Assembly: GCA_035470785.1 (NCBI GenBank)
Contig: DATIQN010000055.1
Span: forward strand, 1 to 63,518
Length of the DNA stretch: 63,518 nucleotides
Direction of reading: 5' to 3'
DNA from: Croceibacterium_B sp035470785
Lineage (GTDB): Bacteria > Pseudomonadota > Alphaproteobacteria > Sphingomonadales > Sphingomonadaceae
Shown: positions 1-8,020 of the stretch, piece after piece
Layout of the letters: every line of letters begins with the position of its first letter
Numbering within the stretch: the stretch's first letter is position 1
Translations under genes and position numbers: made by a program
Notes under the pieces: generated by a model
Database searches by the model: none
What the model was told of the DNA's origin: nothing
Seen by the model: the letters and a program-made list of their open reading frames with translations, nothing else

Positions 1-424
1 TTCGATAGGCGACAAACGTGCGAGAGGCCGCGCCATTGCCGTTCTCCATACAATCCACCATACAAATTTATCGCGGATTGGCGTGGATTGCAATGGATCG
101 TTATGAACCTATTTCGGCTGTCAGATCATCGAGATGGACCGCAACCATATGAATTAACGTATTTGTTATGGACCGTTGCGGACGGTCATGGATCATTATG
201 GATGCGTCGGAAACCAAAGCTATTGCGGACTCCGTCTCCGCCACTTCCTGCCCGATTTTGATCGCAGCCGTTCATGACGGCACACGGTACCCCCTACGGG
301 GACCGGTGGGTAATCGTTGCGGTTCACCGCCGCCGTTCGGACGCGATCTTCGGCTCCGGGGAATCAGGCTCGGACGCCACCCCGCTAGCCTTGCGTTCTG
401 CCCGGAGTTCGCTAGCCCCACCCG
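1..424. other. Left-end region without a recognisable gene
   Basis: I see no convincing coding region here. A 103-residue open frame from 168 has no Shine-Dalgarno sequence, no recognisable domain and runs into the next gene in another frame. The first 200 bases are AT-richer than the rest of the window and carry short repeated words (ATGGATC, GGATTG, CCATAC), as is often seen at the end of an integrated element. The tRNA-Ser-like 3-prime end at 230-243 lies inside this stretch. A loose TAAC-N6-GTTA palindrome near 155-168 has the wrong spacer for the operator described at about 31.5 kb. Confidence 0.5.
230..243 (+). repeat. tRNA-Ser 3-prime-end-like direct repeat, copy 1 (candidate att site)
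   Basis: The 14 bases CTCCGTCTCCGCCA recur at 4060-4073 in the same orientation, and both copies are followed by [C/T]TTC. The word reads as the end of a tRNA-Ser: last T-stem bases, acceptor strand CGTCTCC, discriminator G and CCA. No T-loop or tRNA body precedes it, so this is a 3-prime fragment and not a tRNA gene. Such fragments are the usual scars of tRNA-targeted integration. No integrase is present in the window. Confidence 0.5.
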
Positions 425-694
425 ATGGACCTTGACGACTTGCTCCGACGCTACTTCGGTAGCTCGGATCTCTCTTTGATGACGCCGTCGACGCAGGCGG
501 CCGGCGTCGAACACATCCTGGTCGATCTCGGCCTCGAACGAGATGCGGGAAAGCGGTTCGCTTTGTGGTCGGTGCTTTATTTGCTCGGGGCGGCGCCCGA
601 CCTCGACGTCGCCTTCAAGGACGAAGCCGATCGCAAGGCTGCGCGCAACTTCATGGACCTGCTGGCGGCCGCTGAGCGTGACCAGGGCCCGTAG
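425..694 (+). CDS. Small acidic protein of unknown function upstream of roxA
   Basis: This 89-residue soluble protein is rich in Asp, Glu and Ala, with no signal peptide, membrane segment or metal motif. The readable core (residues about 38-80, RFALWSVLYLLGAAPDLDVA then a charged helix) looks like an all-helical fold. Its stop lies two bases before the roxA start, so the two are almost certainly co-transcribed and probably translationally coupled. The Shine-Dalgarno sequence is weak (GGAG about 20 bases upstream). I do not recognise the family. The tight coupling suggests a role linked to the ribosomal oxygenase, but that is inference only. Confidence 0.6.
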   Translation: MDLDDLLRRYFGSSDLSLMTPSTQAAGVEHILVDLGLERDAGKRFALWSVLYLLGAAPDLDVAFKDEADRKAARNFMDLLAAAERDQGP

Positions 695-696
695 CC

Positions 697-1848
697 ATGC
701 AGCTACGCAATTTCGACGTCGACGCGTTTCTTCGCGATACCTGGCAGAAAAAGCCCCTTCTGATCAGGAGCGCCTTTGAAGGGTGGGCCAATCCGCTTGA
801 ACCAGATGAGCTCGCAGGCCTTGCTTGCGAACCAGGCGTCGAATCAAGGCTGGTCATGCGTTCGCCAGATAGCTGGAAAGTCGAACATGGCCCGTTTTCC
901 GAAACTCGCTTCAGCGAAATCGGCAGCGAGCCCTGGGCGCTGCTGGTCCAGGCCGTCGATCACCACGCTCCGGAAGTTGCCGCTCTGCTGACGCCGTTCC
1001 GCTTCATACCCAACTGGCGGGTGGACGACATAATGGTCAGCTATGCGGTCGACGGCGGCGGCGTGGGGGCGCACTTCGACAACTACGATGTGTTCCTGGT
1101 GCAGGGTCTGGGCAAGCGGCGGTGGCAGATCGGCGCGCGCTGCGATCATGCCGTGGAGCTCTTGCCGCACGATGATTTGCGCCTTCTCGCGGATTTCGAG
1201 CCAACCGACGAATGGATCCTGGGGCCGGGTGACATCCTCTATGTTCCACCGGGCGTCGCGCACAACGGCATCGCTGTCGGCGACGACTGCATGACCTATT
1301 CGGTCGGCTTTCGTGCTCCGTCGCGGAGCGAGCTGATCGCCCACTGGGCCGACCACCTGATTTCCGAGCTCGATGATGACGATCGCTACGCTGACCCCGA
1401 ACTGAAACCACAGGACAATCCCGGTGAAATTTCCGCCGACGCTGTCGCCCGCCTGCAGGGCATGATCGCCGAACGCATGCTCGACCGGGATGAATTCGCG
1501 CGCTGGTTAGGGCGTTACACCACGGCGCCGAAGAATGAGGAAAAGGATTGGCGCCCCGAACAGCCGGTCGGAATGGAAGACTTGCGCTCGCGCATCGCGT
1601 CAGGGAGTCCGCTGCTGCGCAATCCCGCCAGCCGCTTCTCGTTCATCCGGGACGAGAAGGGCCGGGTGATCTTGTTCGTCGACGGGTGTTCGCATGACTG
1701 TTCCGGCCCGGCCGGCAACTTTGCACAACAACTCTGCGCCCATGACCACATGGTCATTGCCCGCAATTTGCTGGATTCAGAAGAAGGACTCGCGCTGGTT
1801 TCGGATCTGCTGGGACAGGGCAGCGTGGCGTTCCAACCGGGCGACTGA
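697..1848 (+). CDS. roxA: RoxA/YcfD-type JmjC-cupin ribosomal oxygenase (protein L16 arginine hydroxylase)
   Basis: This is a 2-oxoglutarate/Fe(II) dioxygenase of the ROX family. E. coli YcfD hydroxylates an arginine of ribosomal protein L16 in the cytoplasm. The protein has 383 residues, close to the usual length. It opens with the family start (FLRDTWQKKPLLIR) and follows it with ELAGLACEPGVESRLV. The cupin core has the iron triad H126-x-D128 in GGVGAHFDNYDVF and H189 in YVPPGVAHNG, then YSVGFRAPSRSELI. The C-terminal third (about 230-383) is the dimerisation and winged-helix part of the family. It follows the small gene at 425 by two bases. All catalytic residues are present. The L16 target is assumed from the family. 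Confidence 0.88.
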   Translation: MQLRNFDVDAFLRDTWQKKPLLIRSAFEGWANPLEPDELAGLACEPGVESRLVMRSPDSWKVEHGPFSETRFSEIGSEPWALLVQAVDHHAPEVAALLTPFRFIPNWRVDDIMVSYAVDGGGVGAHFDNYDVFLVQGLGKRRWQIGARCDHAVELLPHDDLRLLADFEPTDEWILGPGDILYVPPGVAHNGIAVGDDCMTYSVGFRAPSRSELIAHWADHLISELDDDDRYADPELKPQDNPGEISADAVARLQGMIAERMLDRDEFARWLGRYTTAPKNEEKDWRPEQPVGMEDLRSRIASGSPLLRNPASRFSFIRDEKGRVILFVDGCSHDCSGPAGNFAQQLCAHDHMVIARNLLDSEEGLALVSDLLGQGSVAFQPGD

Positions 1849-1856
1849 CCTCATTG

Positions 1857-2429
1857 TCAGCGTTGCGAAAGCACCGCAGGAACTTGTCGCCATTCTCCGG
1901 GCTCGATCTCGTCCAGGGTCCATTCCCCGATCGACCAGCGCACGAGCCGAAGAGTCGGATATCCCACGGCAGCGGTCATCCTGCGCACCTGCCGGTTTCG
2001 CCCTTCGCTGATGGTCAGCTTGAGCCAGCCGTCCGGCACGGACTTGCGATAGCGGATCGGAGGGTCGCGGGGCCATATTGCGGGATCGGGCAACCGCTCG
2101 ACCTTGGCCGGGCGCGTGAGGCCGTCCTTGAGCTGCACCCCTTGGCGCAGGCGCTCGAGAGAAGCTTCGTCCGCTTCGCCTTCGACCTGGACCAGATATG
2201 ACTTGGGCAGATTGAACCGGGGATTCGCGATTTGCGCCTGCAACCGGCCGTCGTCGGTCAGCACGAGCAGGCCTTCGCTGTCGAAATCGAGCCTGCCCGC
2301 CGGATAGACACCTGGAAAGTCGACGAAATCAGCCAGAGTCGGGCGCGCCGGCCCCGCTCGCTCGTCGGTAAACTGCGAAAGTACGCCGAAGGGCTTGTTG
2401 AAGAGGATCAGCGAAGCCACGCGTATCAC
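1857..2429 (-). CDS. rluE: 23S rRNA pseudouridine synthase, RluE-like
   Basis: Enzyme of the RsuA/RluB/E/F branch that isomerises a uridine of 23S rRNA (U2457 for E. coli RluE). The 190 residues lack the N-terminal S4 domain, as is normal for RluE. Seen directly: the opening motif LILFNKPFGVLSQF, the catalytic loop AGRLDFDSEGLLVLTDDG with D48, KSYLVQVEG, and the C-terminal ISEGRNRQVRRM that is diagnostic of the family. The start is a GTG that overlaps the stop of the upstream 61-residue gene (GTGA), implying translational coupling. It is convergent with roxA, with nine bases between the two stops. Confidence 0.87.
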   Translation of the reverse strand: MIRVASLILFNKPFGVLSQFTDERAGPARPTLADFVDFPGVYPAGRLDFDSEGLLVLTDDGRLQAQIANPRFNLPKSYLVQVEGEADEASLERLRQGVQLKDGLTRPAKVERLPDPAIWPRDPPIRYRKSVPDGWLKLTISEGRNRQVRRMTAAVGYPTLRLVRWSIGEWTLDEIEPGEWRQVPAVLSQR

Positions 2430-2611
2430 TCGTCGGCGAGAGCGGGCCGCGGGATACGCTTGCCCTTGGTGCGGCTAGTGAGGTGATACTGCCGGCAGCG
2501 ATCGCACCGATAATGCCTGAGCGACACGGTCGTCGTACGCGCGGCTTCGATTGCTTCGCCGCTCGCTGCGAACCGCCTCTTCCGCGCACAAACGCTCAGC
2601 CGCGTACGCAC
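2426..2611 (-). CDS. Small basic CxxC protein of unknown function coupled to rluE
   Basis: A 61-residue, Arg-rich protein with the word HYRCDRCRQYHLTSRTKGKR near the C-terminus. The C-x2-C pair plus flanking His residues could bind zinc as half of a ribbon. The start is a GTG with only a weak ribosome site. The stop overlaps the rluE start by four bases, so the pair looks like one transcript. The basic, cysteine-containing make-up would suit an RNA- or ribosome-associated role alongside rluE, but no family is recognised. The conserved-looking second half and the overlap argue that the frame is real. Confidence 0.55.
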   Translation of the reverse strand: MRTRLSVCARKRRFAASGEAIEAARTTTVSLRHYRCDRCRQYHLTSRTKGKRIPRPALADE

Positions 2612-2695
2612 TCGCTAGGCCAGTTGTCGTTCGAGGCTGGGAGCGCCCTCCAGCCTTACCGTGATGGATCTGATCGTGATCATGAGCGTCCGCTA

Positions 2696-3901
2696 TCAGG
2701 TGCAGAGGCGTGACCCAACAACGGAATGGCCGTTTGCCCCGCCAAGAAGTCTCCTGCTGGCAAGCGCTGCTCCCTCCGACAGGGCTCGAAGCTTGCCCCA
2801 GGCGATCTGGGGGTGGCAACGCAGGCCCAGCCCGCAATCGGTTGAAGCTATGACATTCTCTGGTCCGACCAGAGCTGCGAAGCGCTCGATGCGACTTGCG
2901 ACGAGTTCGGGATGTTCGATCAATCGCGTGGCGTGGCTCACTACGCCAGGCGCCAATATCTTGCCTTCCGGCAGGCTTACATGCTGCCAGATTCCCACTT
3001 CGTGTTCGTGCCGGGCATTGGCGGCCTCGAAGAGGTAGGTTTGGGCCTTAACCTTGAGGAGAATGTCAATGACATCCTTGAGAGGAAGGTCATGGGAATG
3101 CGGCCCGTGCCAGCTCCCCCAGCACAAGTGATAGCGGACCTGCTCTTCGGGAACGTTGCGCAGAGCGTGATTCAACGCCTCGACCCGGACTTCGCAATAG
3201 CGGCGATATGCTTCAATGCCCATTTCGATGCCGATCCGGTCCCATAGGCCGGCCAGCCACGCGTCATCGACCTGCAGCTGCAGGCCCGCCGCCGCGATGG
3301 CCTCGTACTCGTGGCGCATCGCTTCCGCGATCGCGAACACGAACGCCTCATCGTCCTCGTAATGCCTGTTTGTTCGGCCCACCTCGATACTTGAGGGCGC
3401 GGTCGATGTTAGAAACGCATCGGCTGCCGGCGTCTCGCCCAACGCAGTCAGAAACGTCTGGATCTCCCTATCGAGGAGGTCCTGCCCAACGTACTCGATC
3501 GGACCGCTGCAGGCCCAATCCCGTCGGACGTTGCTTTCAGTTCCTTGGGTCGCGGCAGTACCGCTCTCCTCAAACAGCGTGCCGTTGCCGATCGCAGCCT
3601 GATAGAATTCGGAGTATTCCTGCCAATCGGCACTGGCAAACATCAGGTTGGCCGTCGTCGCCGATCGTTCCTCAGGCTCAAAACCAGTGAGACGAGAAAC
3701 GACGAACTCGACCCAGTTTCCCCCCTTGGTGAGTTCGCCTTCGTTCACGAAGTCGACCCCTGCTTCCTTCTGGCGAGCGACGACTTCGCGAGCAGCCTCG
3801 TCGAGCCGTGCCTGGTCGATGTCCGTGTGACCCCAGACGTCAGCGGGCGCTGGAAGAGCGCCGACATGAGTGACGAGTATGTGGTCAATGCTGCGGCGCA
3901 T
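2696..3901 (-). CDS. MetE C-terminal-like zinc methyltransferase (cobalamin-independent methionine synthase II family)
   Basis: A 401-residue single-domain relative of the catalytic half of MetE, lacking the N-terminal half of true MetE. It starts at an ATG preceded by GGGAGAAC; an upstream in-frame ATG has no ribosome site. It opens MRRSIDHILVTHVGALPAP, as in this subfamily. The zinc site can be placed: His and Cys in YHLCWGSWHGPH, Glu in YLFEAANARHEHE, and Cys in VIASTDCGLG. In the family, methyl groups move from a folate or other donor to a thiol; substrates of stand-alone versions are mostly unknown. A second, related gene lies at 53320. This gene is inside the interval bounded by the tRNA-Ser-like repeats, so transfer is possible. 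Confidence 0.78.
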   Translation of the reverse strand: MRRSIDHILVTHVGALPAPADVWGHTDIDQARLDEAAREVVARQKEAGVDFVNEGELTKGGNWVEFVVSRLTGFEPEERSATTANLMFASADWQEYSEFYQAAIGNGTLFEESGTAATQGTESNVRRDWACSGPIEYVGQDLLDREIQTFLTALGETPAADAFLTSTAPSSIEVGRTNRHYEDDEAFVFAIAEAMRHEYEAIAAAGLQLQVDDAWLAGLWDRIGIEMGIEAYRRYCEVRVEALNHALRNVPEEQVRYHLCWGSWHGPHSHDLPLKDVIDILLKVKAQTYLFEAANARHEHEVGIWQHVSLPEGKILAPGVVSHATRLIEHPELVASRIERFAALVGPENVIASTDCGLGLRCHPQIAWGKLRALSEGAALASRRLLGGANGHSVVGSRLCT

Positions 3902-4059
3902 TCGAGTTCTCCCTTGGAGCAAGAAAATTAGCACATAGTGTTGCGGTGGTGACAGGGGCTGACAGACCGCAATCAAGATTTTGGCTTTAGGGTCAATCTT
4001 AGGGAAGCCGCGCAGATCGTGCGCTTGTCACCTCGACTGCGTGCGCTTACTTCTTGCCC

Positions 4060-4073
4060 CTCCGTCTCCGCCA
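4060..4073 (+). repeat. tRNA-Ser 3-prime-end-like direct repeat, copy 2 (candidate att site)
   Basis: Identical over 14 bases to the copy at 230-243 and in the same orientation. It is 25 bases upstream of the Nudix gene. It again lacks the rest of a tRNA. Together the two copies bracket 3.8 kb holding roxA, rluE, two small genes and the MetE-like gene. Confidence 0.5.
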
Positions 4074-4097
4074 TTTCGCATTTGACGGCCAGAACAC

Positions 4098-4565
4098 ATG
4101 CCATCACGCAGCGCCGGAGTTCTCCTTTACAGGCTTGCTCCCGTGCTCGAGGTTCTGCTGGTGCATCCGGGCGGGCCTTATTGGCGACGCAAGGATCGCG
4201 GGGCGTGGCAGATTCCCAAAGGCGCGATAGACCCGGCGGAAGAGCCTGATGTCGCAGCCCGCCGCGAGGCCGCCGAAGAGATCGGCGTCAGGCTGGTGGG
4301 AGAGCTTCTGGCGCTCGGCGAAGTTCGCCAGGCCGGCGGCAAGCAGGTGGTGGCCTTCGCCGCCCGGCAGGACTTCGATCCGGCCAAGCTCGTGAGCAAT
4401 ACCTTCGAGTTCGAATGGCCGCCCCGGAGCGCGAAGAGATTCGCCTTTCCCGAGGTCGATGCTGCGCGCTGGATGAGCATTCCCGAAGCCCGCGAGATGA
4501 TGCTTCCCAGTCAGCTGCCGCTGCTCGACCGGCTGCTCGAGGCCCTGGGCGAAGCGAAGCGTTGA
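4098..4565 (+). CDS. Nudix hydrolase
   Basis: Cytoplasmic Nudix hydrolase of 155 residues, cleaving a nucleoside diphosphate linked to another moiety; the substrate is unknown. The Nudix box GX5EX7REUXEEXGU is complete at about residues 42-64 (G, then E six later, then RREAAEEIGV). It opens SAGVLLYRLAPVLEVLLVHP and has the WQIPKGAIDPAEE approach seen in small diadenosine-polyphosphate or NTP hydrolases that are probably housekeeping. The Shine-Dalgarno sequence is weak, but the ATG directly precedes the conserved SAGVLLY strand. The Rieske gene follows after 52 bases on the same strand, so read-through is possible. Confidence 0.85.
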   Translation: MPSRSAGVLLYRLAPVLEVLLVHPGGPYWRRKDRGAWQIPKGAIDPAEEPDVAARREAAEEIGVRLVGELLALGEVRQAGGKQVVAFAARQDFDPAKLVSNTFEFEWPPRSAKRFAFPEVDAARWMSIPEAREMMLPSQLPLLDRLLEALGEAKR

Positions 4566-4617
4566 TTTTGTCCGCCCTCTGCTCAACACTGTGCGTCAAG
4601 GGAATGAGGAGCCGCCA

Positions 4618-5841
4618 ATGGCCAGCGTGATCGAGCCGACCGCCCAAACCCAGCAAGTCCAGCAAGGCACCGCCTACGGTCGTCCGGCACAGCAGCCCGA
4701 GGCCGCGCTGACGCAAGTGGGTCAAGGCACGCCAATGGGTGAGCTGATGCGCCGTTACTGGCAGCCCGTGCTCGCCTCAAAGAATGTGACCACGCGTCCG
4801 CGCGAGGTACGCATCCTGGGCGAAGACCTGATCGTCTTTCGCGACGGCGAAGGACGCCCGGGGCTGCTCTATCCGCGCTGCATGCACCGCGGCACCAGTC
4901 TGTTCTGGGGCCATGTCGAGCGCGACGGCCTGCGCTGCTGCTATCACGGGTGGAAGTTCGACGTCGAAGGCAACTGCATCGAACAGCCTTGCGAGCCCAA
5001 TCCCTACCTGTGCCGGCCAGAACACCGCCAGCCGTGGTATCCGGTGCGCGAGCGCTATGGCCTGGTGTGGGCCTACATGGGCCCGCCCGAAAAGATGCCG
5101 GTACTGCCGCGGTTCGATGCCCTTGAGCCGCTTGAGGACGGCGAGGATTACCTGGCTTTTGACAACTCGCTCGGCTCGCACGGCGACATGAACGGTCCAG
5201 ACGTCGTGCCGTACAGCTGGCTGCACATGAACGACAACGTGATGGACCCCTTCCACGTCCAGGTGCTGCACACGACCTTCAGCGGCACGCAGTTCGTGCG
5301 CGAATTCGCGGTCATGCCGACGGTCGAGTTCGAGGAGATCGAGGCCGGAGTGATCTACAAGGCGCACCGCGACCTTGAAGATGGCCGCCACGTCAATCGC
5401 GTGTCGACCTGGATCATGCCCAACGTGATGTGCGTGCCCGACGTGGCGATGCGCCCCGGGCGCCCCAACGGGATCGGTTTCTCGGTCCCGGTCGACGATG
5501 CCCACAGCCGCATCCTGATGACCATGCGCACGCCGATGTCGCGCGACGGCCGCCGGCCAATGCGCGGGCTCGAGGCCGAGAGCTTCAGGCCGTGGTCGCA
5601 GCGAACCATCGAGGAACGGCAGGACCAACCCGGCGACTACGAAGCGCAGGCAGGCCAGGGCGCGATCTCGCTGCACACCGAGGAGCACCTGGTGACCTCT
5701 GACAAGGGCATCGCGATGCAGCGACGCGCGTTGCGGCGGGCGATGGAAACGGTTGCGGCCGGCGGCGATCCGCCGGGCGTCGCGTTCGAAGAGGCCGAGG
5801 CGACAATCCACTTGCCGTCGGGTAATTACTACAGCGGCTGA
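4618..5841 (+). CDS. Rieske [2Fe-2S] aromatic ring-hydroxylating oxygenase, alpha subunit type
   Basis: Oxygenase component of about 407 residues. Start chosen at the ATG preceded by GAGGAG at six bases; the longer frame from 4591 lacks such a site. The Rieske ligands are CMH (about residue 96) and CCYH in LRCCYHGWKF. The mononuclear-iron His pair is in the WLHMNDNVMDPFHVQVLH region. The N-terminal LTQVGQGTPMGELMRRYWQP is typical of the phthalate dioxygenase/O-demethylase group, which includes vanillate- and dehydrodivanillate-type demethylases. No reductase or ferredoxin gene is adjacent, so an unlinked partner is needed. Ring hydroxylation and O-demethylation are both possible; context favours an aromatic substrate. 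Confidence 0.85.
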   Translation: MASVIEPTAQTQQVQQGTAYGRPAQQPEAALTQVGQGTPMGELMRRYWQPVLASKNVTTRPREVRILGEDLIVFRDGEGRPGLLYPRCMHRGTSLFWGHVERDGLRCCYHGWKFDVEGNCIEQPCEPNPYLCRPEHRQPWYPVRERYGLVWAYMGPPEKMPVLPRFDALEPLEDGEDYLAFDNSLGSHGDMNGPDVVPYSWLHMNDNVMDPFHVQVLHTTFSGTQFVREFAVMPTVEFEEIEAGVIYKAHRDLEDGRHVNRVSTWIMPNVMCVPDVAMRPGRPNGIGFSVPVDDAHSRILMTMRTPMSRDGRRPMRGLEAESFRPWSQRTIEERQDQPGDYEAQAGQGAISLHTEEHLVTSDKGIAMQRRALRRAMETVAAGGDPPGVAFEEAEATIHLPSGNYYSG

Positions 5842-5890
5842 CCGGCTTCCGCCGTCCGCAGAAGAGGCGTCAAGCGAACCCCCAAGCCGG

Positions 5891-5906
5891 GTAACTGCCG
5901 TTTAAC
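5891..5906 (+). promoter_or_regulatory. CtrA-type box upstream of cheA
   Basis: GTAA, seven bases, then TTAAC: one mismatch from the alphaproteobacterial CtrA consensus TTAA-N7-TTAAC. It lies 43 bases before the cheA ATG. A second box of the same layout precedes the GGDEF-EAL gene in the same locus. This is a motif match only. Confidence 0.45.
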
Positions 5907-5948
5907 CATCTCGGGCCATAAGGTGAGGCTGTTAGGGACCCAAGCCTG

Positions 5949-8018
5949 ATGGATGATCTGCTTGCCGAATTCGTAGCCGAATCGCGCGACATGCTCGAAG
6001 CGCTGTCGGGCGAGATCGTGGCGTGGGAGGCTGACCCGGCGGACCGCGCGCGGCTCGACGCAATCTTCCGCTTCGTTCACACCGTCAAAGGCAATTGCGG
6101 CTTCTTCGAATTCCCGCGGCTCGAGGCTTTGAGCCACGCCGCCGAGGATGCGCTCGCCGATGTGCGCGCCGGGCGCCGCCAAGCGGACCAGGGACTGGTC
6201 ACCTCAGTGCTCGCCGTGATCGACCGCATCGCCGAAATCGTCGCCACCATCGGCGACGGCCGCGAACAGGCCGATTCAGACGATGCTCCCCTGATCGCCG
6301 CGCTCGACGGCAGTACCGACGATGGCGCGGCCGCCCCCGCAACCGCCGCGTCGAGCCCTGCCCAACGGCGCCAGTCGGCGACACCGCGAACGATTCGCCT
6401 GCCGGTCGACCTGCTCGATCGCGTGATGAGCGGGGTGTCCGACATGGCGGTGGCGCGCAACGACCTCGCCCGCCGGCTTGCCCAGCACGACGGCGAAACC
6501 GGGCTCGAGGCGCCGTTCAATCGCTTGTCCGCGATCCTCGCCGACTTGCGCGAGGCGATTACCCGCATCCGCATGCAGCGCATCGAGACGCTGTTCTCCG
6601 GCTTCCCGCGGATGGTCCGCGACCTGTCGCACGAACTCGGCAAGCAGGTGATGGTCGAGATCGAGAGCGGCGACGTCGAGATCGACCGGGAGATGATCGA
6701 GGTCGTGCGCGATCCGCTCGTCCACCTGATCCGCAACGCCGTCGACCACGGCATCGAAACGCCGGCCGAGCGTCAGGCCGCCGGCAAGCGCGAGATCGGC
6801 ATGCTGCAGATTTCCGCCCGCCAGACCGGCAGCGAAATCCGCATCGGAATTGTCGACGACGGCAAGGGCATCGACGGCGACAAGCTTGTCGAGAAGGCCA
6901 TCACAGCCGGAATCCTCACCGCCGACGAGGCGAAGCTCCTTACCATGCGCGAACGCAACGCGCTGATCTGCGAGCCCGGCCTCAGCACCGCCAAGGAAGT
7001 CACTTCGGTCTCCGGCCGCGGAGTCGGCATGGACGTAGTCCGGGCCAATATCGAGAAGATCGGCGGCTCGCTGCTGATCGACAGCACGCCGGGATCGGGC
7101 ACCCGGATGATGCTCAATGTACCGCTGACGCTCAGCATCGTCCCGTCGCTGACGATCGGCGTCGGCCGGCAGACCTTCGCCATCCCGCGCAGCTATGTCG
7201 AAGAGATCGTCCGTGCGTCGAGCGAGGAAATGGACAGGGCGCTGATCGGCGGCCGCGAATTCATCACCGTGCGGGGGCAGCGTATCGCCTGCGTCGGGCT
7301 CGACGAGATCCTTGGAGTGGAATCGACCTGTCCGCGCGAGGCGCGGCTTTACGTCCTCATCCGCCTCGTCGGCGGCGACTTGTTCGGCCTCGCGGTCGAC
7401 GCGATCCACAATCACGAAGAGCTGGTGGTGAAGCCCATAGCGCCCGTGCTGATGGCCTGCGGCTTCTATGTCGGCACGACCCAGCTCGACGACGGCAGCC
7501 CGATACCAATGCTCGACGTCTCCGGCGTCGCCCGCTCCGCCGGCATGATCCGCGAGGTCAAGGATCGGTCGCTGCGACGCGAGCTGCGTCATGAACGTGC
7601 CGAAGAGCGCGAGCTGGTGCCCGCGTTGCTGTTCCGGGGCTTCGACGGCGCCGAGCGCGCGGTCGAAATGGATTCGGTGCGGCGAATCGAAAAGCTAGCG
7701 GTGGCCTCGCTGCGCACCGCCGCCGATGGGACCGCACAGGCGGTGATCGACGGGCGCATCGTTCCGCTCTCCGGGCTTGGCGGGTTCAAGCCTGAGGGCG
7801 AGGAGATCAACCTGTTCCGGGTCGGAGAGCCCGATGACGAACGGGCTTACGCCTATGCGGAGATCGTCGACCTGTGCGAGTTCGACCCGGCCGAGGTGGT
7901 CGTGGCCGACGGCAACGCAGGGCAGCGCCTGGCCTTGATCGACGGCCGCCCGGTCGAGCTGTTCGACGCGGCGTCGCTGATGGCCGCCGCAACTCTCGCA
8001 TCGAATGCGGAATCCTGA
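5949..8018 (+). CDS. cheA: Chemotaxis histidine kinase CheA
   Basis: Receptor-coupled kinase that phosphorylates CheY and CheB. 689 residues. The Hpt (P1) domain covers about 1-105 with the phospho-acceptor H44 in FRFVHTVKGNCGFF. A short Ala/Ser linker (about 105-140) stands where the P2 CheY-binding domain is usually found, so P2 appears to be missing. Then come dimerisation, the ATPase with LIRNAVDHGIE (N box), VDDGKGID (G1) and SGRGVGMDVV (G2), and a CheW-like domain at about 390-530. The last 150 residues look like a second CheW-type fold (ELVPALLFRGFDGAERAVEM). First gene of a chemotaxis operon; cheW follows two bases after the stop. Start fits AGGGACC upstream. Confidence 0.93.
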   Translation: MDDLLAEFVAESRDMLEALSGEIVAWEADPADRARLDAIFRFVHTVKGNCGFFEFPRLEALSHAAEDALADVRAGRRQADQGLVTSVLAVIDRIAEIVATIGDGREQADSDDAPLIAALDGSTDDGAAAPATAASSPAQRRQSATPRTIRLPVDLLDRVMSGVSDMAVARNDLARRLAQHDGETGLEAPFNRLSAILADLREAITRIRMQRIETLFSGFPRMVRDLSHELGKQVMVEIESGDVEIDREMIEVVRDPLVHLIRNAVDHGIETPAERQAAGKREIGMLQISARQTGSEIRIGIVDDGKGIDGDKLVEKAITAGILTADEAKLLTMRERNALICEPGLSTAKEVTSVSGRGVGMDVVRANIEKIGGSLLIDSTPGSGTRMMLNVPLTLSIVPSLTIGVGRQTFAIPRSYVEEIVRASSEEMDRALIGGREFITVRGQRIACVGLDEILGVESTCPREARLYVLIRLVGGDLFGLAVDAIHNHEELVVKPIAPVLMACGFYVGTTQLDDGSPIPMLDVSGVARSAGMIREVKDRSLRRELRHERAEERELVPALLFRGFDGAERAVEMDSVRRIEKLAVASLRTAADGTAQAVIDGRIVPLSGLGGFKPEGEEINLFRVGEPDDERAYAYAEIVDLCEFDPAEVVVADGNAGQRLALIDGRPVELFDAASLMAAATLASNAES

Positions 8019-8020
8019 CG

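Noticed and set aside
155..168. TAAC-N6-GTTA near the left end
   Set aside because: The spacer is six and there is no related gene on either side, so it was not counted with the four operators.
168..479. 103-codon frame at the left end
   Set aside because: No ribosome site, spans the tRNA-Ser-like repeat, and overlaps the better-supported small gene at 425 in another frame.
230..4073. Complete tRNA-Ser genes at the two repeats
   Set aside because: Only the last 14 bases match; no TTCGA loop, anticodon arm or acceptor partner upstream.
6095..7594. Long Arg/Pro-rich frames on both strands across cheA
   Set aside because: High-GC third positions keep alternative frames open; cheA motifs are continuous in the real frame.
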